Assembly (NCBI RefSeq): GCF_023283925.1
Contig: NZ_JAKIKX010000001.1
Span: 930,001-994,000, forward strand
DNA: 64,000 nucleotides
Source of the DNA: Shewanella marisflavi
Lineage (GTDB): Bacteria; Pseudomonadota; Gammaproteobacteria; Enterobacterales; Shewanellaceae
Direction: 5' to 3'
Part shown: positions 46,906 to 56,474 of the stretch, piece by piece
Position numbering within the stretch: position 1 is the first letter of the stretch
How the letters are laid out: every line of letters begins with the position of its first letter
Position numbers and translations under genes: made by a program
The notes under the pieces: generated by a model
Seen by the model: the letters and a program-made list of their open reading frames with translations, nothing else
The model's database searches: none
What the model was told of the DNA's origin: nothing

Positions 46906-47613
46906 TCACATCCTGACTTCCACTTCACCAATGCCTATAACGTGTGCATCAACGCTCTTGTGTGAGCGGCTGTTGCGTACTTGAATCCTGTCACCAAGGT
47001 TACCATCATTTAGCGCTTCGCCGTTGGTTTTTATCTCGAAATTATCTGAACGCGCAAAAATTGCCACGCTATCGCCTTTGCAGACGAAACAGAGATTACT
47101 GCTAAAAAGAGGCTGGTTGATGGGGATTCTGCGTTTAACTCGGGTCCCGGCAACGCTTGCTGGGTCATCAAATTGTTGGCCTCTGAGTTGGCTCTGCTCG
47201 ACATAGTCGAGGCGGATCTGATCGGCTTCGATGAGCTCGCCCGGTCCCAATGTCTGGTTGGCGACAACCACGGGAAAAAGAATTTCGACCCGAACCGAAA
47301 TGAATATCTGCCAGGGATAATCGAGATCTGGGCTGCTGCAACTGATCTTGACAGTGTTGTTTTTACTGATGGCGCGATCACTGGCAATCTCGGCCTTAGG
47401 CATACCCAGGCAGGCTGGTGGTGATAGCCTGGTGTCCAAGCTTTGTGGCGTGATGATCAGCTTGGCATCCTTGGGTAAGGTGATTTTTTCTTGCACCACC
47501 TCTGTTGCTAATCTTGCTATGGTCGAGACGGAGGGTACGCTGGCTGGCTCCGCTGCCATTGTCGGCAGAGAGGTGAGTAACAAAAACAGAAAATATGCAA
47601 AATTTACTTTCAT
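46906..47613 (-). CDS. flgA: Flagellar P-ring assembly chaperone FlgA
   Basis: FlgA is the periplasmic chaperone for FlgI. The 235-residue protein has a signal peptide (about 1-20, ending TMAAE), then the SAF-like domain with VVVANQTLGPGELIEADQIRL and the C-terminal half with VKRRIPINQPLFSSNLC and GDSVAIFARSDNFEI. The ATG at 47613 is chosen because the upstream in-frame extension has no signal; no strong ribosome binding site is visible. It is divergent from cheV. Confidence 0.9.
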   Translation of the reverse strand: MKVNFAYFLFLLLTSLPTMAAEPASVPSVSTIARLATEVVQEKITLPKDAKLIITPQSLDTRLSPPACLGMPKAEIASDRAISKNNTVKISCSSPDLDYPWQIFISVRVEILFPVVVANQTLGPGELIEADQIRLDYVEQSQLRGQQFDDPASVAGTRVKRRIPINQPLFSSNLCFVCKGDSVAIFARSDNFEIKTNGEALNDGNLGDRIQVRNSRSHKSVDAHVIGIGEVEVRM

Positions 47614-47821
47614 ATTGAATTGACTAGCTTGATTAGCCAGATTACACCTATACTTCGTTTGAAGGCTCAGACTTTGCCATTTTTTGTGAGAAATTAGAGT
47701 CATAAATTTGACAAAGTAGAGGTCTGGTTGTCATATAACTAGATAAAGCAATTACTATGCCTATACTCATACTTATCATGGGAACGGCTTCGCATTCACC
47801 CGACAACAGGGCAAAGGCATT

Positions 47822-48742
47822 ATGTCGAGTATTCTTGAATCAGTTAATAAACGCACCCAACTTGTAGGACAAAACCGCTTAGAGCTGCTGCTGTTTAAGT
47901 TAAATGGGCGGCAAAGGTTTGGCATTAACGTATTTAAGGTGAAAGAAGTACTGCAGTGTCCGCCGTTAACCGCACTACCTAAGTTGAATCCTTTTGTGAG
48001 AGGCGTGGCCCATATACGTGGGCAAACCATTTCTGTGATTGATCTTAGCGCGGCAACAGGCGGCAAGCCGTTAGAGAATACCGAAGGTTGTTTCATTATT
48101 ATTTCTGAGTACAACCGTAGCGTGCAGGGATTCTTGGTCAAGTCGGTCGAGCGTATCATTAATATGAACTGGGAAGCTATCATGCCGCCGCCACAAGGTG
48201 CGGGGCGTTATTCTTATCTCACTGCGGTTACCGAGATAGAAGGTGAGCTGGTGGAAATTTTAGATGTCGAGAAGATCCTTGATGAGATTTCGCCAGTGAA
48301 AACCCAGATCAGTCAGGAAGTGGATGAGCAGCTTACTATCGACAGAGATCGCCATTATCACATCATGGTGATTGATGATTCGGCGGTGGCGCGCAAGCAG
48401 ATCATTCGTGCCCTAGAGTCCTTGAGCCTGCAGATAGATACCGCAAAAGATGGGCGTGAAGCTTTAGAAAAATTGGTGAGTGTCGCGGCGGAGATGGACA
48501 ATGTCGCAACCGAAATTCCTCTAATCATCTCAGATATTGAGATGCCAGAGATGGATGGTTATACCCTGACGGCGGAGATTCGTGATAACCCTAAACTGAA
48601 AGATATTAAGGTTGTACTGCACACCTCGCTCAGCGGTGTATTCAATCAGGCGATGGTGGAGAAGGTGGGCGCTAATGATTTTATTGCGAAATTTAATCCT
48701 GATGAGTTAGCGGCTGCGGTTAACAAGCATCTTAGTTTGTAA
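47822..48742 (+). CDS. cheV: Chemotaxis coupling/response protein CheV
   Basis: CheV is a CheW domain joined to a response regulator, linking receptors to CheA. The 306-residue protein has CheW features (LLFKLNGRQRFGINVFKVKEV, GRYSYLTAVTEI) in the first 165 residues and a receiver domain from about 180 with the phosphorylation Asp in IISDIEMPEMDGYTL and a Lys in KVVLHTS following. It is transcribed before cheR, with about 140 bases between. Confidence 0.94.
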   Translation: MSSILESVNKRTQLVGQNRLELLLFKLNGRQRFGINVFKVKEVLQCPPLTALPKLNPFVRGVAHIRGQTISVIDLSAATGGKPLENTEGCFIIISEYNRSVQGFLVKSVERIINMNWEAIMPPPQGAGRYSYLTAVTEIEGELVEILDVEKILDEISPVKTQISQEVDEQLTIDRDRHYHIMVIDDSAVARKQIIRALESLSLQIDTAKDGREALEKLVSVAAEMDNVATEIPLIISDIEMPEMDGYTLTAEIRDNPKLKDIKVVLHTSLSGVFNQAMVEKVGANDFIAKFNPDELAAAVNKHLSL

Positions 48743-48885
48743 TTTGACCTAAGTCGGTCCTAAGCCTAAGTTTGATAAGTTTAAACTTGTATCAGTGACT
48801 TAGCTAATGTATAACGCTGAGCTCTGTCATGCTTGCTATAGTGTATGTTGTAGCCTGTTTTATTTTTTGATATTGGGATATCAAG

Positions 48886-49719
48886 GTGCCGAATAAATCA
48901 CTTGCCGAAGCTGAGTACAACCAATTTAAATTGTTTCTGGAGCAACACAGCGGCATCGTGTTGGGTGACAATAAGCAATATTTGGTTCGTAGCCGACTCG
49001 CACCTTTGATGGGTAAGTACAACCTTCCTTCCTTGTCTGAGGTGGTTAAGCATTCCATGAAGCCCACCGAGCGTCAGCTTAGGGCTGAAGTGATCGATGC
49101 TATGACCACCAACGAAACCTTGTGGTTTCGCGATCGTTATCCTTTTGAGCTGTTAGGCAATAGTTTACTCCCTGAATATGCCCGTTTAGGGCGGCCGCTT
49201 AAGATCTGGTCTGCCGCCTGTTCATCTGGACAAGAGCCTTATTCATTGGCGATGACTATCTTGGAATATCAGCAGCGTAAGCCAGGAGCCTTACCTGGCA
49301 GTGCGACCATATTAGCGACAGACTTGTCCCCCTCCATGCTAGAGCGTTGTAAAGCCGCGGAATACGATAACCTGGCCTTGGGACGAGGATTATCTGATGA
49401 GCGCAAGCGTCAGTTTTTTGAACCAGGAGCCAACGGCTCTATGGTGGTGAAGGCTAATGTTAAGCGTTTGGTGAATTTTAGAGCCCACAACCTGCTGGAA
49501 AGCTACACTCTGCTCGGCAAGTTCGACATTATTTTTTGCCGTAATGTGCTTATCTATTTTGCCCCAGAGGCAAAGGCCAAGATATTGCGGCAATTTGCTG
49601 CCGCCCTTAATCCTAAAGGGATACTGTTTTTGGGGGCATCTGAGTCGATTGCCGGTTTGACCGACGAGTTTGATATGGTGCGATGTAATCCCGGGATCTA
49701 CTATCAAAAGCGTACTTAA
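48886..49719 (+). CDS. cheR: Chemotaxis methyltransferase CheR
   Basis: CheR methylates glutamates on chemoreceptors using SAM. The 277-residue protein has the N-terminal helical domain (VPNKSLAEAEYNQFKLFLEQHSGIVLGDNKQYLV-type opening) and the SAM domain with IWSAACSSGQEPYSLAM, ILATDLSPSMLE and FDIIFCRNVLIYF. The first codon is GTG at 48886, with GGGATA upstream. It is followed by a terminator, which separates it from flgB. Confidence 0.94.
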   Translation: MPNKSLAEAEYNQFKLFLEQHSGIVLGDNKQYLVRSRLAPLMGKYNLPSLSEVVKHSMKPTERQLRAEVIDAMTTNETLWFRDRYPFELLGNSLLPEYARLGRPLKIWSAACSSGQEPYSLAMTILEYQQRKPGALPGSATILATDLSPSMLERCKAAEYDNLALGRGLSDERKRQFFEPGANGSMVVKANVKRLVNFRAHNLLESYTLLGKFDIIFCRNVLIYFAPEAKAKILRQFAAALNPKGILFLGASESIAGLTDEFDMVRCNPGIYYQKRT

Positions 49720-49754
49720 GACGCTAATTACCTGAGTTAGCAATAAACCTCTCT

Positions 49755-49780
49755 AATGCCAGCCTCTGCTGGCATTTTTT
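49755..49780 (+). terminator. Terminator after cheR
   Basis: AATGCCAGC, CTCT, GCTGGCATT followed by a T-run. It lies 35 bases past the cheR stop. Confidence 0.92.
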
Positions 49781-49822
49781 ATGCCTCGCCTTTATCTCTG
49801 CTTTTCGTTTGAATGGTTTTTA

Positions 49823-49838
49823 TTGGCACAAGTATTGC
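49823..49838 (+). promoter_or_regulatory. Sigma-54 promoter of flgBCDE
   Basis: TTGGCAC-AAGTA-TTGC has the consensus -24 and -12 elements at exact spacing. It lies 35 bases before flgB. In Vibrio and Shewanella polar systems these rod-hook genes are RpoN-dependent. Confidence 0.93.
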
Positions 49839-49872
49839 TTTGTTTATGGCATTCGTGTGAGGAGGCAATTTT

Positions 49873-50271
49873 ATGGCGATTAGTTTCGATAAGGCATTGG
49901 GGGTACATCAGTATACGCTGGGTATACGCTCGGCGCGTGCCGAGGTGATCTCATCTAACATAGCAAATGCCGATACCCCTCATTACAAAGCTAAAGATCT
50001 GGATTTTGATAAGGCACTTCAAGCGGCTCGCACGGCTCAAGGTGGGCTGGAGATGAGTCGCAGCGACGTAAAGCATTTCGACTTGGCGGCCTTATCAAAG
50101 CAACACATTAGTTATCGGGTGCCTAACCAACCCGACACAGGCGACGGCAATACCGTAGATATCCAGCAGGAGCAGTCTGAGTTTATGCAGAATGCCCTCG
50201 AGTATCAAATGTCGTTGGGTTTTCTTGACGGTAAGTTTTCCGGCTTGAAAAAAGCACTTAAAGGAACCTAA
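49873..50271 (+). CDS. flgB: Flagellar proximal rod protein FlgB
   Basis: FlgB forms part of the proximal rod. The 132-residue protein has the bacterial rod-protein N-terminal motif [19 protein letters not shown] and a C-terminal helix [32 protein letters not shown] precedes the ATG by nine bases. First gene of the sigma-54 operon flgBCDE, two bases before flgC. Confidence 0.94.
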   Translation: MAISFDKALGVHQYTLGIRSARAEVISSNIANADTPHYKAKDLDFDKALQAARTAQGGLEMSRSDVKHFDLAALSKQHISYRVPNQPDTGDGNTVDIQQEQSEFMQNALEYQMSLGFLDGKFSGLKKALKGT

Positions 50272-50273
50272 TC

Positions 50274-50693
50274 ATGAGCCTCTTTAATATATTCAATGTG
50301 GCGGGCTCAGGCATGTCAGCGCAGTCGGTAAGACTAAATACCACTGCCAGCAACATTGCCAACGCCGATTCAGTCTCTAGTAGCATAGATAAGACCTATC
50401 GTGCTCGTCACCCTGTGTTTGAGGCTGAGCTGGCCAAGGCAAGCCATGAGCAGCAAACCAGTCAGTCCGTTAAAGTCGCCGGCATAGTGGAGAGCGATAA
50501 ACCGTTACAGAAAGAGTATTCACCCGATCATCCATTAGCCGATGCTGACGGTTTTATTTATAAGCCTAACGTCAATGTGATGGAGGAGATGGCCAACATG
50601 ATCTCAGCCTCACGTTCCTATCAGATGAACGTACAGGTGGCTGAAGCGGCAAAATCTATGCTGCAACAGACCTTACGCATTGGCAAATCCTAG
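50274..50693 (+). CDS. flgC: Flagellar proximal rod protein FlgC
   Basis: FlgC is another rod protein of the same family. The 139-residue protein has NTTASNIANADSVSSS at the N-terminus and the conserved C-terminal NVMEEMANMISASRSYQMNVQVAEAAKSML helix. It is followed by flgD after ten bases. Confidence 0.94.
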   Translation: MSLFNIFNVAGSGMSAQSVRLNTTASNIANADSVSSSIDKTYRARHPVFEAELAKASHEQQTSQSVKVAGIVESDKPLQKEYSPDHPLADADGFIYKPNVNVMEEMANMISASRSYQMNVQVAEAAKSMLQQTLRIGKS

Positions 50694-50703
50694 GGGGTAG
50701 GTT

Positions 50704-51486
50704 GTGAGCCTAGTTAATCCATTAAATAGCCAGGTTTCTCAGAGCTCAGCTGCGCAGAGCAGTAAATCTGTGTCGCCCCAGGCGTCGAGTAGTCAACAGG
50801 CTACTCAGACCACGGGTAATCCGTTTCTTGACAGTATGCGTCTGCAAGAGAAGTCATCAATTCCTGAAGCTAAGAGCCAGGAGCTGACTCAAGAGGATTT
50901 CTTCTCCTTACTCAGTCAGCAGCTATCGATGCAAGATCCTTTTAAGCCGGTGGATAACGACCAGATGATCGCGCAGATGGCCTCGTTCTCGACCGTAGAT
51001 GGCATCAGCAAGCTTAATGAAGAGATTGTTAACCTCAATACTGTGATGACCTCGAGTCAGGCACTGCAGGCATCTGGGTTGGTCGGACAGAAGGTATTGA
51101 TCCCCTCTGATACCGGGCATATCTCAGCCGAAGACCCGGTATTGAAAGGGGTGATCAGTACCCCAGAGCCGATCGAGTCAATCACGGTACGCATCGAAGA
51201 TGAAAAGGGGCAACTGATTAAGACCTTTACCGTCGATGGCAGTGATGGCGGCAATATCGATGTAGCCTGGGATGGTCTTGATAAGAATGGCGAACCTGTT
51301 GCTAGCGGCAATTACGCCATCAAGGCATCGGGCAAGGTAGATGGTAAGAGTGAAGATTTAGCCGTATCGACTTACGCTCATGTGACGAGTGTTTCCCTAG
51401 GAACGGCAAGTACCGGGGCGATTCTCAATCTCAGAGGCATAGGCGGTATCAAACTCGGTGATGTTCTGGCCGTGTCTGAAACCTAG
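50704..51486 (+). CDS. flgD: Flagellar hook assembly protein FlgD
   Basis: FlgD is the hook scaffolding cap. The 260-residue protein has a low-complexity Ser/Gln-rich N-terminus, then the diagnostic LTQEDFFSLLSQQLSMQDPFKPVDNDQMIAQMASFSTVDGISKL, and a C-terminal FlgD Tudor/Ig-like part with GLDKNGEPVASGNYAIKA. The first codon is GTG at 50704 with GGTAGG upstream. Confidence 0.93.
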   Translation: MSLVNPLNSQVSQSSAAQSSKSVSPQASSSQQATQTTGNPFLDSMRLQEKSSIPEAKSQELTQEDFFSLLSQQLSMQDPFKPVDNDQMIAQMASFSTVDGISKLNEEIVNLNTVMTSSQALQASGLVGQKVLIPSDTGHISAEDPVLKGVISTPEPIESITVRIEDEKGQLIKTFTVDGSDGGNIDVAWDGLDKNGEPVASGNYAIKASGKVDGKSEDLAVSTYAHVTSVSLGTASTGAILNLRGIGGIKLGDVLAVSET

Positions 51487-51548
51487 ACAAAGCAGAGCGT
51501 TAGGGCATTCGGTCCAGAACAGATTACAAATTTTTAGTGAGGTGATTT

Positions 51549-52910
51549 ATGTCATTTAACATTGCATTGAGTGGTATCGCGGCGGCGCAAAAAGATCTCA
51601 ATACCACGGCGAATAACATAGCCAACGTCAACACCACAGGTTTTAAAGAGTCGCGCGCAGAGTTTGCCGACGTCTATGCCAGTTCAATTTTTGCCAACAG
51701 CAAAACGACAGTCGGTGGCGGTGTTACTACGGCGCAGGTGGCGCAGCAATTCCAGCAGGGGAGTCTGCAATTTACCAGTAACGCGCTGGATATGGCGATC
51801 AATGGCGGCGGTTTCTTTGTGACCTCCTCTGAAGTGGGTTCACAAGATCTCTCATACACACGTGCAGGGGCCTTTAAGGTCGATGCCGATAGCTATCTGG
51901 TTAACTCGGCCGGTAATTATCTGCAAACCTTCCCGGTGGATAAAGATGGTAACTCGACGTCGGTGAGTTTAACCACCACTCAGCCGGTTAAGATCCCTGA
52001 CACTGCCGGCAGTCCGCAGAAAACTGACAACATTGGCATTCAGATGAACCTTAATGCGGGTGAGTCAACCTTAGATCCTGCGGCCTTTGATCCAAACGAT
52101 CCCGACACCTACAACAACTCGACTTCGGTGACCATGTATGACTCACTGGGTGAGCCACATATTCTGACGACTTATTTCGTACGTCCACCGCAAGCCGCTT
52201 ATACCGGCACCAGTAACTGGGTGGCCTTCTACGCGGTAGACGGCAAGCAGGTCGACTTGGCAGGCGCTGCGGGTACATACGGTCGTGATACCACTGGTGA
52301 TGGCGTAGCAGATTCAAGTGGTACAGCCGTTAATGCCGGTGGTTGGAAAGGTTCAGTGCTCTCGTTCAATGATACGGGCGCCTATACAGGTAGCGATCCG
52401 GCCGTCATTACCACTGAGCAGCTGGGCGTGAGCGGCGCCAACGTCTTGGGTCCAGGTACTGACGGCACCCAGACTCTCACGCTTAACTTTAACAGCCCGA
52501 CTCAATACGCATCGCCGTTTGAGGTCACTGAGTTAAGCCAAGACGGCACCACAGTAGGTCGTTTGACTAACGTGGAAGTCGGCGCGGATGGTTTGATCAA
52601 CGCCAGCTATAGCAATGGTTCTACTGTTCCTTTGGCACGCGTTGCATTAGCGAGATTCTCAAATGAGCAGGGACTGACCCAAGTCGGCAATACTTCTTGG
52701 AAGGAGAGCCTGGACTCTGGCCCGGCACTGGCGGGTGAAGCCAACAGTGGTACCTTTGGTAGCATACGCTCATCGGCGCTAGAGCAGTCAAACGTCGATC
52801 TGACGACAGAGCTGGTGGACCTTATTTCGGCTCAGCGTAATTTCCAGGCGAACTCACGTACGCTAGAAGTAAACAACACGCTACAGCAGACGGTACTGCA
52901 GATCCGTTAA
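51549..52910 (+). CDS. flgE: Flagellar hook protein FlgE
   Basis: FlgE builds the hook. The 453-residue protein has the N-terminal SGIAAAQKDLNTTANNIANVNTTGFKESRAEFADVYA and the C-terminal SNVDLTTELVDLISAQRNFQANSRTLEVNNTLQQTVLQIR. The TRAGAFKVDADSYLVNSAGNYLQ core is typical. It is the last gene of the flgBCDE operon before a hairpin at 52923. Confidence 0.96.
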   Translation: MSFNIALSGIAAAQKDLNTTANNIANVNTTGFKESRAEFADVYASSIFANSKTTVGGGVTTAQVAQQFQQGSLQFTSNALDMAINGGGFFVTSSEVGSQDLSYTRAGAFKVDADSYLVNSAGNYLQTFPVDKDGNSTSVSLTTTQPVKIPDTAGSPQKTDNIGIQMNLNAGESTLDPAAFDPNDPDTYNNSTSVTMYDSLGEPHILTTYFVRPPQAAYTGTSNWVAFYAVDGKQVDLAGAAGTYGRDTTGDGVADSSGTAVNAGGWKGSVLSFNDTGAYTGSDPAVITTEQLGVSGANVLGPGTDGTQTLTLNFNSPTQYASPFEVTELSQDGTTVGRLTNVEVGADGLINASYSNGSTVPLARVALARFSNEQGLTQVGNTSWKESLDSGPALAGEANSGTFGSIRSSALEQSNVDLTTELVDLISAQRNFQANSRTLEVNNTLQQTVLQIR

Positions 52911-52922
52911 TCTTACCCCGAG

Positions 52923-52950
52923 AAATGTGTTGCCAAGCGGCAACACATTT
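52923..52950 (+). terminator. Hairpin between flgE and flgF
   Basis: AAATGTGTTGCC, AAGC, GGCAACACATTT: a 12-pair stem followed by a CT-rich run rather than a clean T-run. It probably ends or weakens transcripts from flgBCDE before the second sigma-54 promoter at 53033. Confidence 0.65.
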
Positions 52951-53032
52951 CCGCCTCTTTTGCCGCTTTCTCTTATTTGTCCTTTCTTTGCATTTAACTG
53001 CTTGATCTTCCCCCTACAACGAATCCTATTGC

Positions 53033-53048
53033 TTGGCATGATGTTTGC
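53033..53048 (+). promoter_or_regulatory. Sigma-54 promoter of the flgF-L operon
   Basis: TTGGCAT-GATGT-TTGC: the -24 and -12 elements with exact spacing and one -24 mismatch. It lies 50 bases before flgF. Confidence 0.88.
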
Positions 53049-53097
53049 TTTGTTCTGTTATTAGACAGTTTTAGTTGAAACATTGACGGAGCAGCAA

Positions 53098-53841
53098 GTG
53101 GATAAATTACTCTACGTCGCCATGAGTGGTGCCAAGCAGAATATGCATTCGCTGGCGGTGCGTGCCAACAACCTTGCTAACGCCAACACAGATGGCTTTA
53201 AGTCAGATATGGAGCAAGCCAGATCCATGCAGGCCTTTGGTGAAGGGTTGCCAACGCGGGTGTTTTCCATGACAGAGAATCCGTCGGCCAACTATGCCGC
53301 CGGACCGATAAAGACCACGGGGCGTGATCTTGATATCGCGGTAAAAGGTGATGGCTGGATAGCCGTGCAGGCTGTCGATGGCAGCGAGGCTTATACCCGT
53401 TCAGGTAGCTTGAGTTTCGATACCACAGGCCTACTACGTAATGACAGAGGCAACCCTATTATGGGTGACGCAGGTCCTATCGTATTACCGCTTCCTATCG
53501 AAAAAATCGAGATCGCCCAAGACGGCACTATTTCGGTGAGACCGCTTGGCTCAACGGCCGAGGTGATCGAAGAGGTCGGTCGTATCAAATTAGTTAACCC
53601 TGGTAATCAAAACCTGATGCGCGGCGAGGATGGTTTGTTCCGTCAAATGTCTGGCGTTGTCGCCGCAGCCGATCCCAATGTCAGTGTGGAGAGCGGCGCT
53701 ATCGAAGGCAGTAATGTTAATGCCGTCGATGAGATGGTCTCTTTAATCGATCTGCAACGACAGTTTGAGATGCAGGTCAAGATGATGAAAACCGCCGAAG
53801 AGATGGATCGTGCCTCTTCGTCATTAATGCGCATTAGTTAG
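53098..53841 (+). CDS. flgF: Flagellar distal rod protein FlgF
   Basis: FlgF forms part of the distal rod. The 247-residue protein starts at GTG 53098, which follows GGAG by six bases; the in-frame TTG at 53083 has no site. It has LYVAMSGAKQNMHSLAVRANNLANANTDGFK at the N-terminus and SNVNAVDEMVSLIDLQRQFEMQVKMMKTAEEMD at the C-terminus. flgG follows after ten bases. Confidence 0.93.
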   Translation: MDKLLYVAMSGAKQNMHSLAVRANNLANANTDGFKSDMEQARSMQAFGEGLPTRVFSMTENPSANYAAGPIKTTGRDLDIAVKGDGWIAVQAVDGSEAYTRSGSLSFDTTGLLRNDRGNPIMGDAGPIVLPLPIEKIEIAQDGTISVRPLGSTAEVIEEVGRIKLVNPGNQNLMRGEDGLFRQMSGVVAAADPNVSVESGAIEGSNVNAVDEMVSLIDLQRQFEMQVKMMKTAEEMDRASSSLMRIS

Positions 53842-53851
53842 GAGATAGATT

Positions 53852-54640
53852 ATGCATCCGGCGTTATGGATTAGTAAGACTGGCTTAGATGCCCAGCAAA
53901 CAGATATCTCGGTGATCTCCAACAATGTTGCCAATGCCAGCACTGTTGGTTACAAAAAAAGCCGAGCCGTTTTCGAAGACCTGCTCTATCAAACTGTGAA
54001 TCAGGCGGGCGGGATCAGTGCCTCCAATACCAAGTTGCCCAATGGTTTAAACATAGGCGCAGGTACTAAGGTGGTCGCGACTCAGAAGATGTTTACCCAA
54101 GGTAATATGCTGACCACAGATAACTCACTGGATCTGATGATTGAGGGCCCAGGATTCTTCGAGGTGCAGTTGCCAGATGGCACAACGGCCTATACCCGAA
54201 ATGGACAGTTTACCTTAGATGATACCGGGCAAATCGTGACTCCAGGCTCAGGCTATGTACTGCAACCTGCTATCACTATTCCCGATGATGCGACCAGCAT
54301 TACGGTGTCCGCCGAAGGGGAAGTCTCGGTGAAGACACCCGGCGCGGCTGAAAACCAAGTGGTGGGTCAACTGAGTATGTCTGATTTCATCAATCCGAGT
54401 GGCCTGGATCCTATGGGGCAGAACCTCTACTTAGAAACGGGCGCCAGTGGCACACCTATTCAGGGGACAGCATCACTGGATGGTATGGGCGCTATACGTC
54501 AAGGGGCGCTGGAAACCTCTAACGTTAACGTGACCGAAGAGCTGGTCAATCTGATTGAGAGTCAGAGAATCTATGAGATGAACTCTAAGGTGATCTCGGC
54601 CGTCGACCAAATGCTCTCTTACGTCAATCAGAATTTGTAG
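53852..54640 (+). CDS. flgG: Flagellar distal rod protein FlgG
   Basis: FlgG forms the distal rod. The 262-residue protein has MHPALWISKTGLDAQQTDISVISNNVANASTVGYKKSRAVFEDLLYQ and SNVNVTEELVNLIESQRIYEMNSKVISAVDQMLSYVNQNL; both are family signatures. It is near the usual 260-residue length. The ATG has a GGAG site. flgH follows after nine bases. Confidence 0.96.
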   Translation: MHPALWISKTGLDAQQTDISVISNNVANASTVGYKKSRAVFEDLLYQTVNQAGGISASNTKLPNGLNIGAGTKVVATQKMFTQGNMLTTDNSLDLMIEGPGFFEVQLPDGTTAYTRNGQFTLDDTGQIVTPGSGYVLQPAITIPDDATSITVSAEGEVSVKTPGAAENQVVGQLSMSDFINPSGLDPMGQNLYLETGASGTPIQGTASLDGMGAIRQGALETSNVNVTEELVNLIESQRIYEMNSKVISAVDQMLSYVNQNL

Positions 54641-54649
54641 AGGTTTGAG

Positions 54650-55324
54650 ATGACTAAGTCGCTTATTTTAGTGGTCGCCATGGCGCTGGTGGGTTGTAGC
54701 TCAACCATTCAGAAGCCGATTGCCGATGACCCTTATTATGCGCCAGTGTATCCCGAGGCGCCGCCGACAAAAATTGCGGCAACTGGCTCCATGTATCAAG
54801 ACAGCCAAGCATCTAGCCTCTATTCAGACATCAAGGCGCTTAAGGTTGGCGATATCATTACCGTGATATTGCAAGAGTCGACTCAGGCGAAAAAGAGCGC
54901 CAACAATGAGATCAAGAAGGGCTCGGATCTGAGTTTAGATCCCATCTATGCCGGTGGCGGCAATGTGACCATAGGCGGTACGCCTATCGATCTGCGCTAC
55001 AAAGACAGCATGAATACCAAGCGTGAGTCAGATGCGGATCAGAGCAACAGCCTGTCTGGTAGCATCTCCGCCAATGTGATGCAGGTGCTTAACAACGGTA
55101 ACTTGGTGATCCGCGGCGAAAAGTGGATCACCATCAATAATGGCGATGAGTTTGTCAGGGTAACCGGGATAGTGCGCTCACAAGATATTCGCCCCGATAA
55201 CACTATTGATTCTCAACGCGTGGCCAATGCCCGTATTCAATACAGTGGTACAGGCACCTTTGCCGATGCTCAGAAAGTGGGCTGGCTAAGCCAGTTCTTT
55301 ATGAGTGACTGGTGGCCCTTCTAA
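54650..55324 (+). CDS. flgH: Flagellar L-ring lipoprotein FlgH
   Basis: FlgH forms the outer-membrane L ring. The 224-residue protein has a lipoprotein signal with ALVGCSS (Cys near 16) and the conserved [41 protein letters not shown]. It ends in WWPF. A downstream in-frame overlap with flgI is avoided by choosing the flgI ATG at 55336. Confidence 0.95.
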   Translation: MTKSLILVVAMALVGCSSTIQKPIADDPYYAPVYPEAPPTKIAATGSMYQDSQASSLYSDIKALKVGDIITVILQESTQAKKSANNEIKKGSDLSLDPIYAGGGNVTIGGTPIDLRYKDSMNTKRESDADQSNSLSGSISANVMQVLNNGNLVIRGEKWITINNGDEFVRVTGIVRSQDIRPDNTIDSQRVANARIQYSGTGTFADAQKVGWLSQFFMSDWWPF

Positions 55325-55335
55325 GGAGCGATGCC

Positions 55336-56427
55336 ATGAAGATCAAAATAATTTTGGCCTGTGCCCTGATGGTGTTTTCAAGCGTCAGTTCGGCCCAGCG
55401 CATTAAAGATATTGCTAATGTACAAGGGGTGCGTAGCAATCAGCTGATTGGCTACGGCTTAGTGGTGGGTTTGCCTGGTACGGGTGAGAAGACGCGTTAT
55501 ACCGAGCAGACCTTTAAGACCATGCTGAAGAACTTCGGCATCAATTTGCCCGATAACTTCCGCCCTAAGATTAAAAACGTCGCCGTTGTCGCGGTGCACG
55601 CTAATATGCCGGCGTTTATCAAGCCGGGTCAGACCTTGGATGTGACCGTCTCAAGTCTTGGTGAAGCCAAGAGCCTGCGCGGTGGCACCTTGCTGCAGAC
55701 TTTCTTAAAAGGGGTCGATGGTAATGTCTATGCCATAGCACAGGGCAGTATGGTGGTCAGTGGCTTTAGCGCCGAAGGGCTAGATGGCTCAAAGGTGATT
55801 CAAAATACCCCCACTGTCGGCCGAATTCCTAATGGCGCCATTGTAGAGCGCACTGTCGCGACTCCATTTTCGACCGGGGATCATCTGACCTTTAACCTAC
55901 GCCGCGCCGATTTTTCGACCGCAAAACGTCTGGCCGACTCTATTAACGAGCTGTTAGGTCCAGGCATGGCCCGTCCGTTAGATGCCGCCTCTGTGCAGGT
56001 GAGCGCGCCGCGTGATGTCTCTCAGCGTGTGGCATTTTTGGCGACACTTGAAAATATCGAAGTAGAGCCCGCCTCTGAGTCGGCAAAGGTGATAGTGAAT
56101 TCCCGCACCGGCACCATAGTGGTGGGTAAAGATGTACGACTACTCCCAGCGGCTGTGACCCATGGCGGCCTAACCGTAACCATTGCCGAGGCGACTCAGG
56201 TATCTCAGCCTAATCCGCTGGCGGGAGGCAATACAGTCGTGACCACTGACAGCACCATAGATGTCTCTCAAGAGGATAACCGTATGTTCCTGTTCAATCC
56301 CGGCACTACGCTGGATGAGTTGGTTCGTGCGGTGAATCTGGTTGGCGCCGCGCCTTCAGATGTGTTGGCGATACTTGAGGCGTTAAAGGTGGCAGGTGCT
56401 TTGCATGGTGAACTTATCATCATCTAA
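55336..56427 (+). CDS. flgI: Flagellar P-ring protein FlgI
   Basis: FlgI forms the periplasmic P ring with help from FlgA. The 363-residue protein has a signal peptide ending SSVSSAQR, then [28 protein letters not shown] and a C-terminal [43 protein letters not shown]. The ATG at 55336 follows GGAG by seven bases; an in-frame start at 55312 would add a non-signal extension inside flgH. Confidence 0.96.
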   Translation: MKIKIILACALMVFSSVSSAQRIKDIANVQGVRSNQLIGYGLVVGLPGTGEKTRYTEQTFKTMLKNFGINLPDNFRPKIKNVAVVAVHANMPAFIKPGQTLDVTVSSLGEAKSLRGGTLLQTFLKGVDGNVYAIAQGSMVVSGFSAEGLDGSKVIQNTPTVGRIPNGAIVERTVATPFSTGDHLTFNLRRADFSTAKRLADSINELLGPGMARPLDAASVQVSAPRDVSQRVAFLATLENIEVEPASESAKVIVNSRTGTIVVGKDVRLLPAAVTHGGLTVTIAEATQVSQPNPLAGGNTVVTTDSTIDVSQEDNRMFLFNPGTTLDELVRAVNLVGAAPSDVLAILEALKVAGALHGELIII

Positions 56428-56474
56428 ATTTTGTCACAGACGATTTAGTCGTCGCAAAGGCATCGGGACTCAAC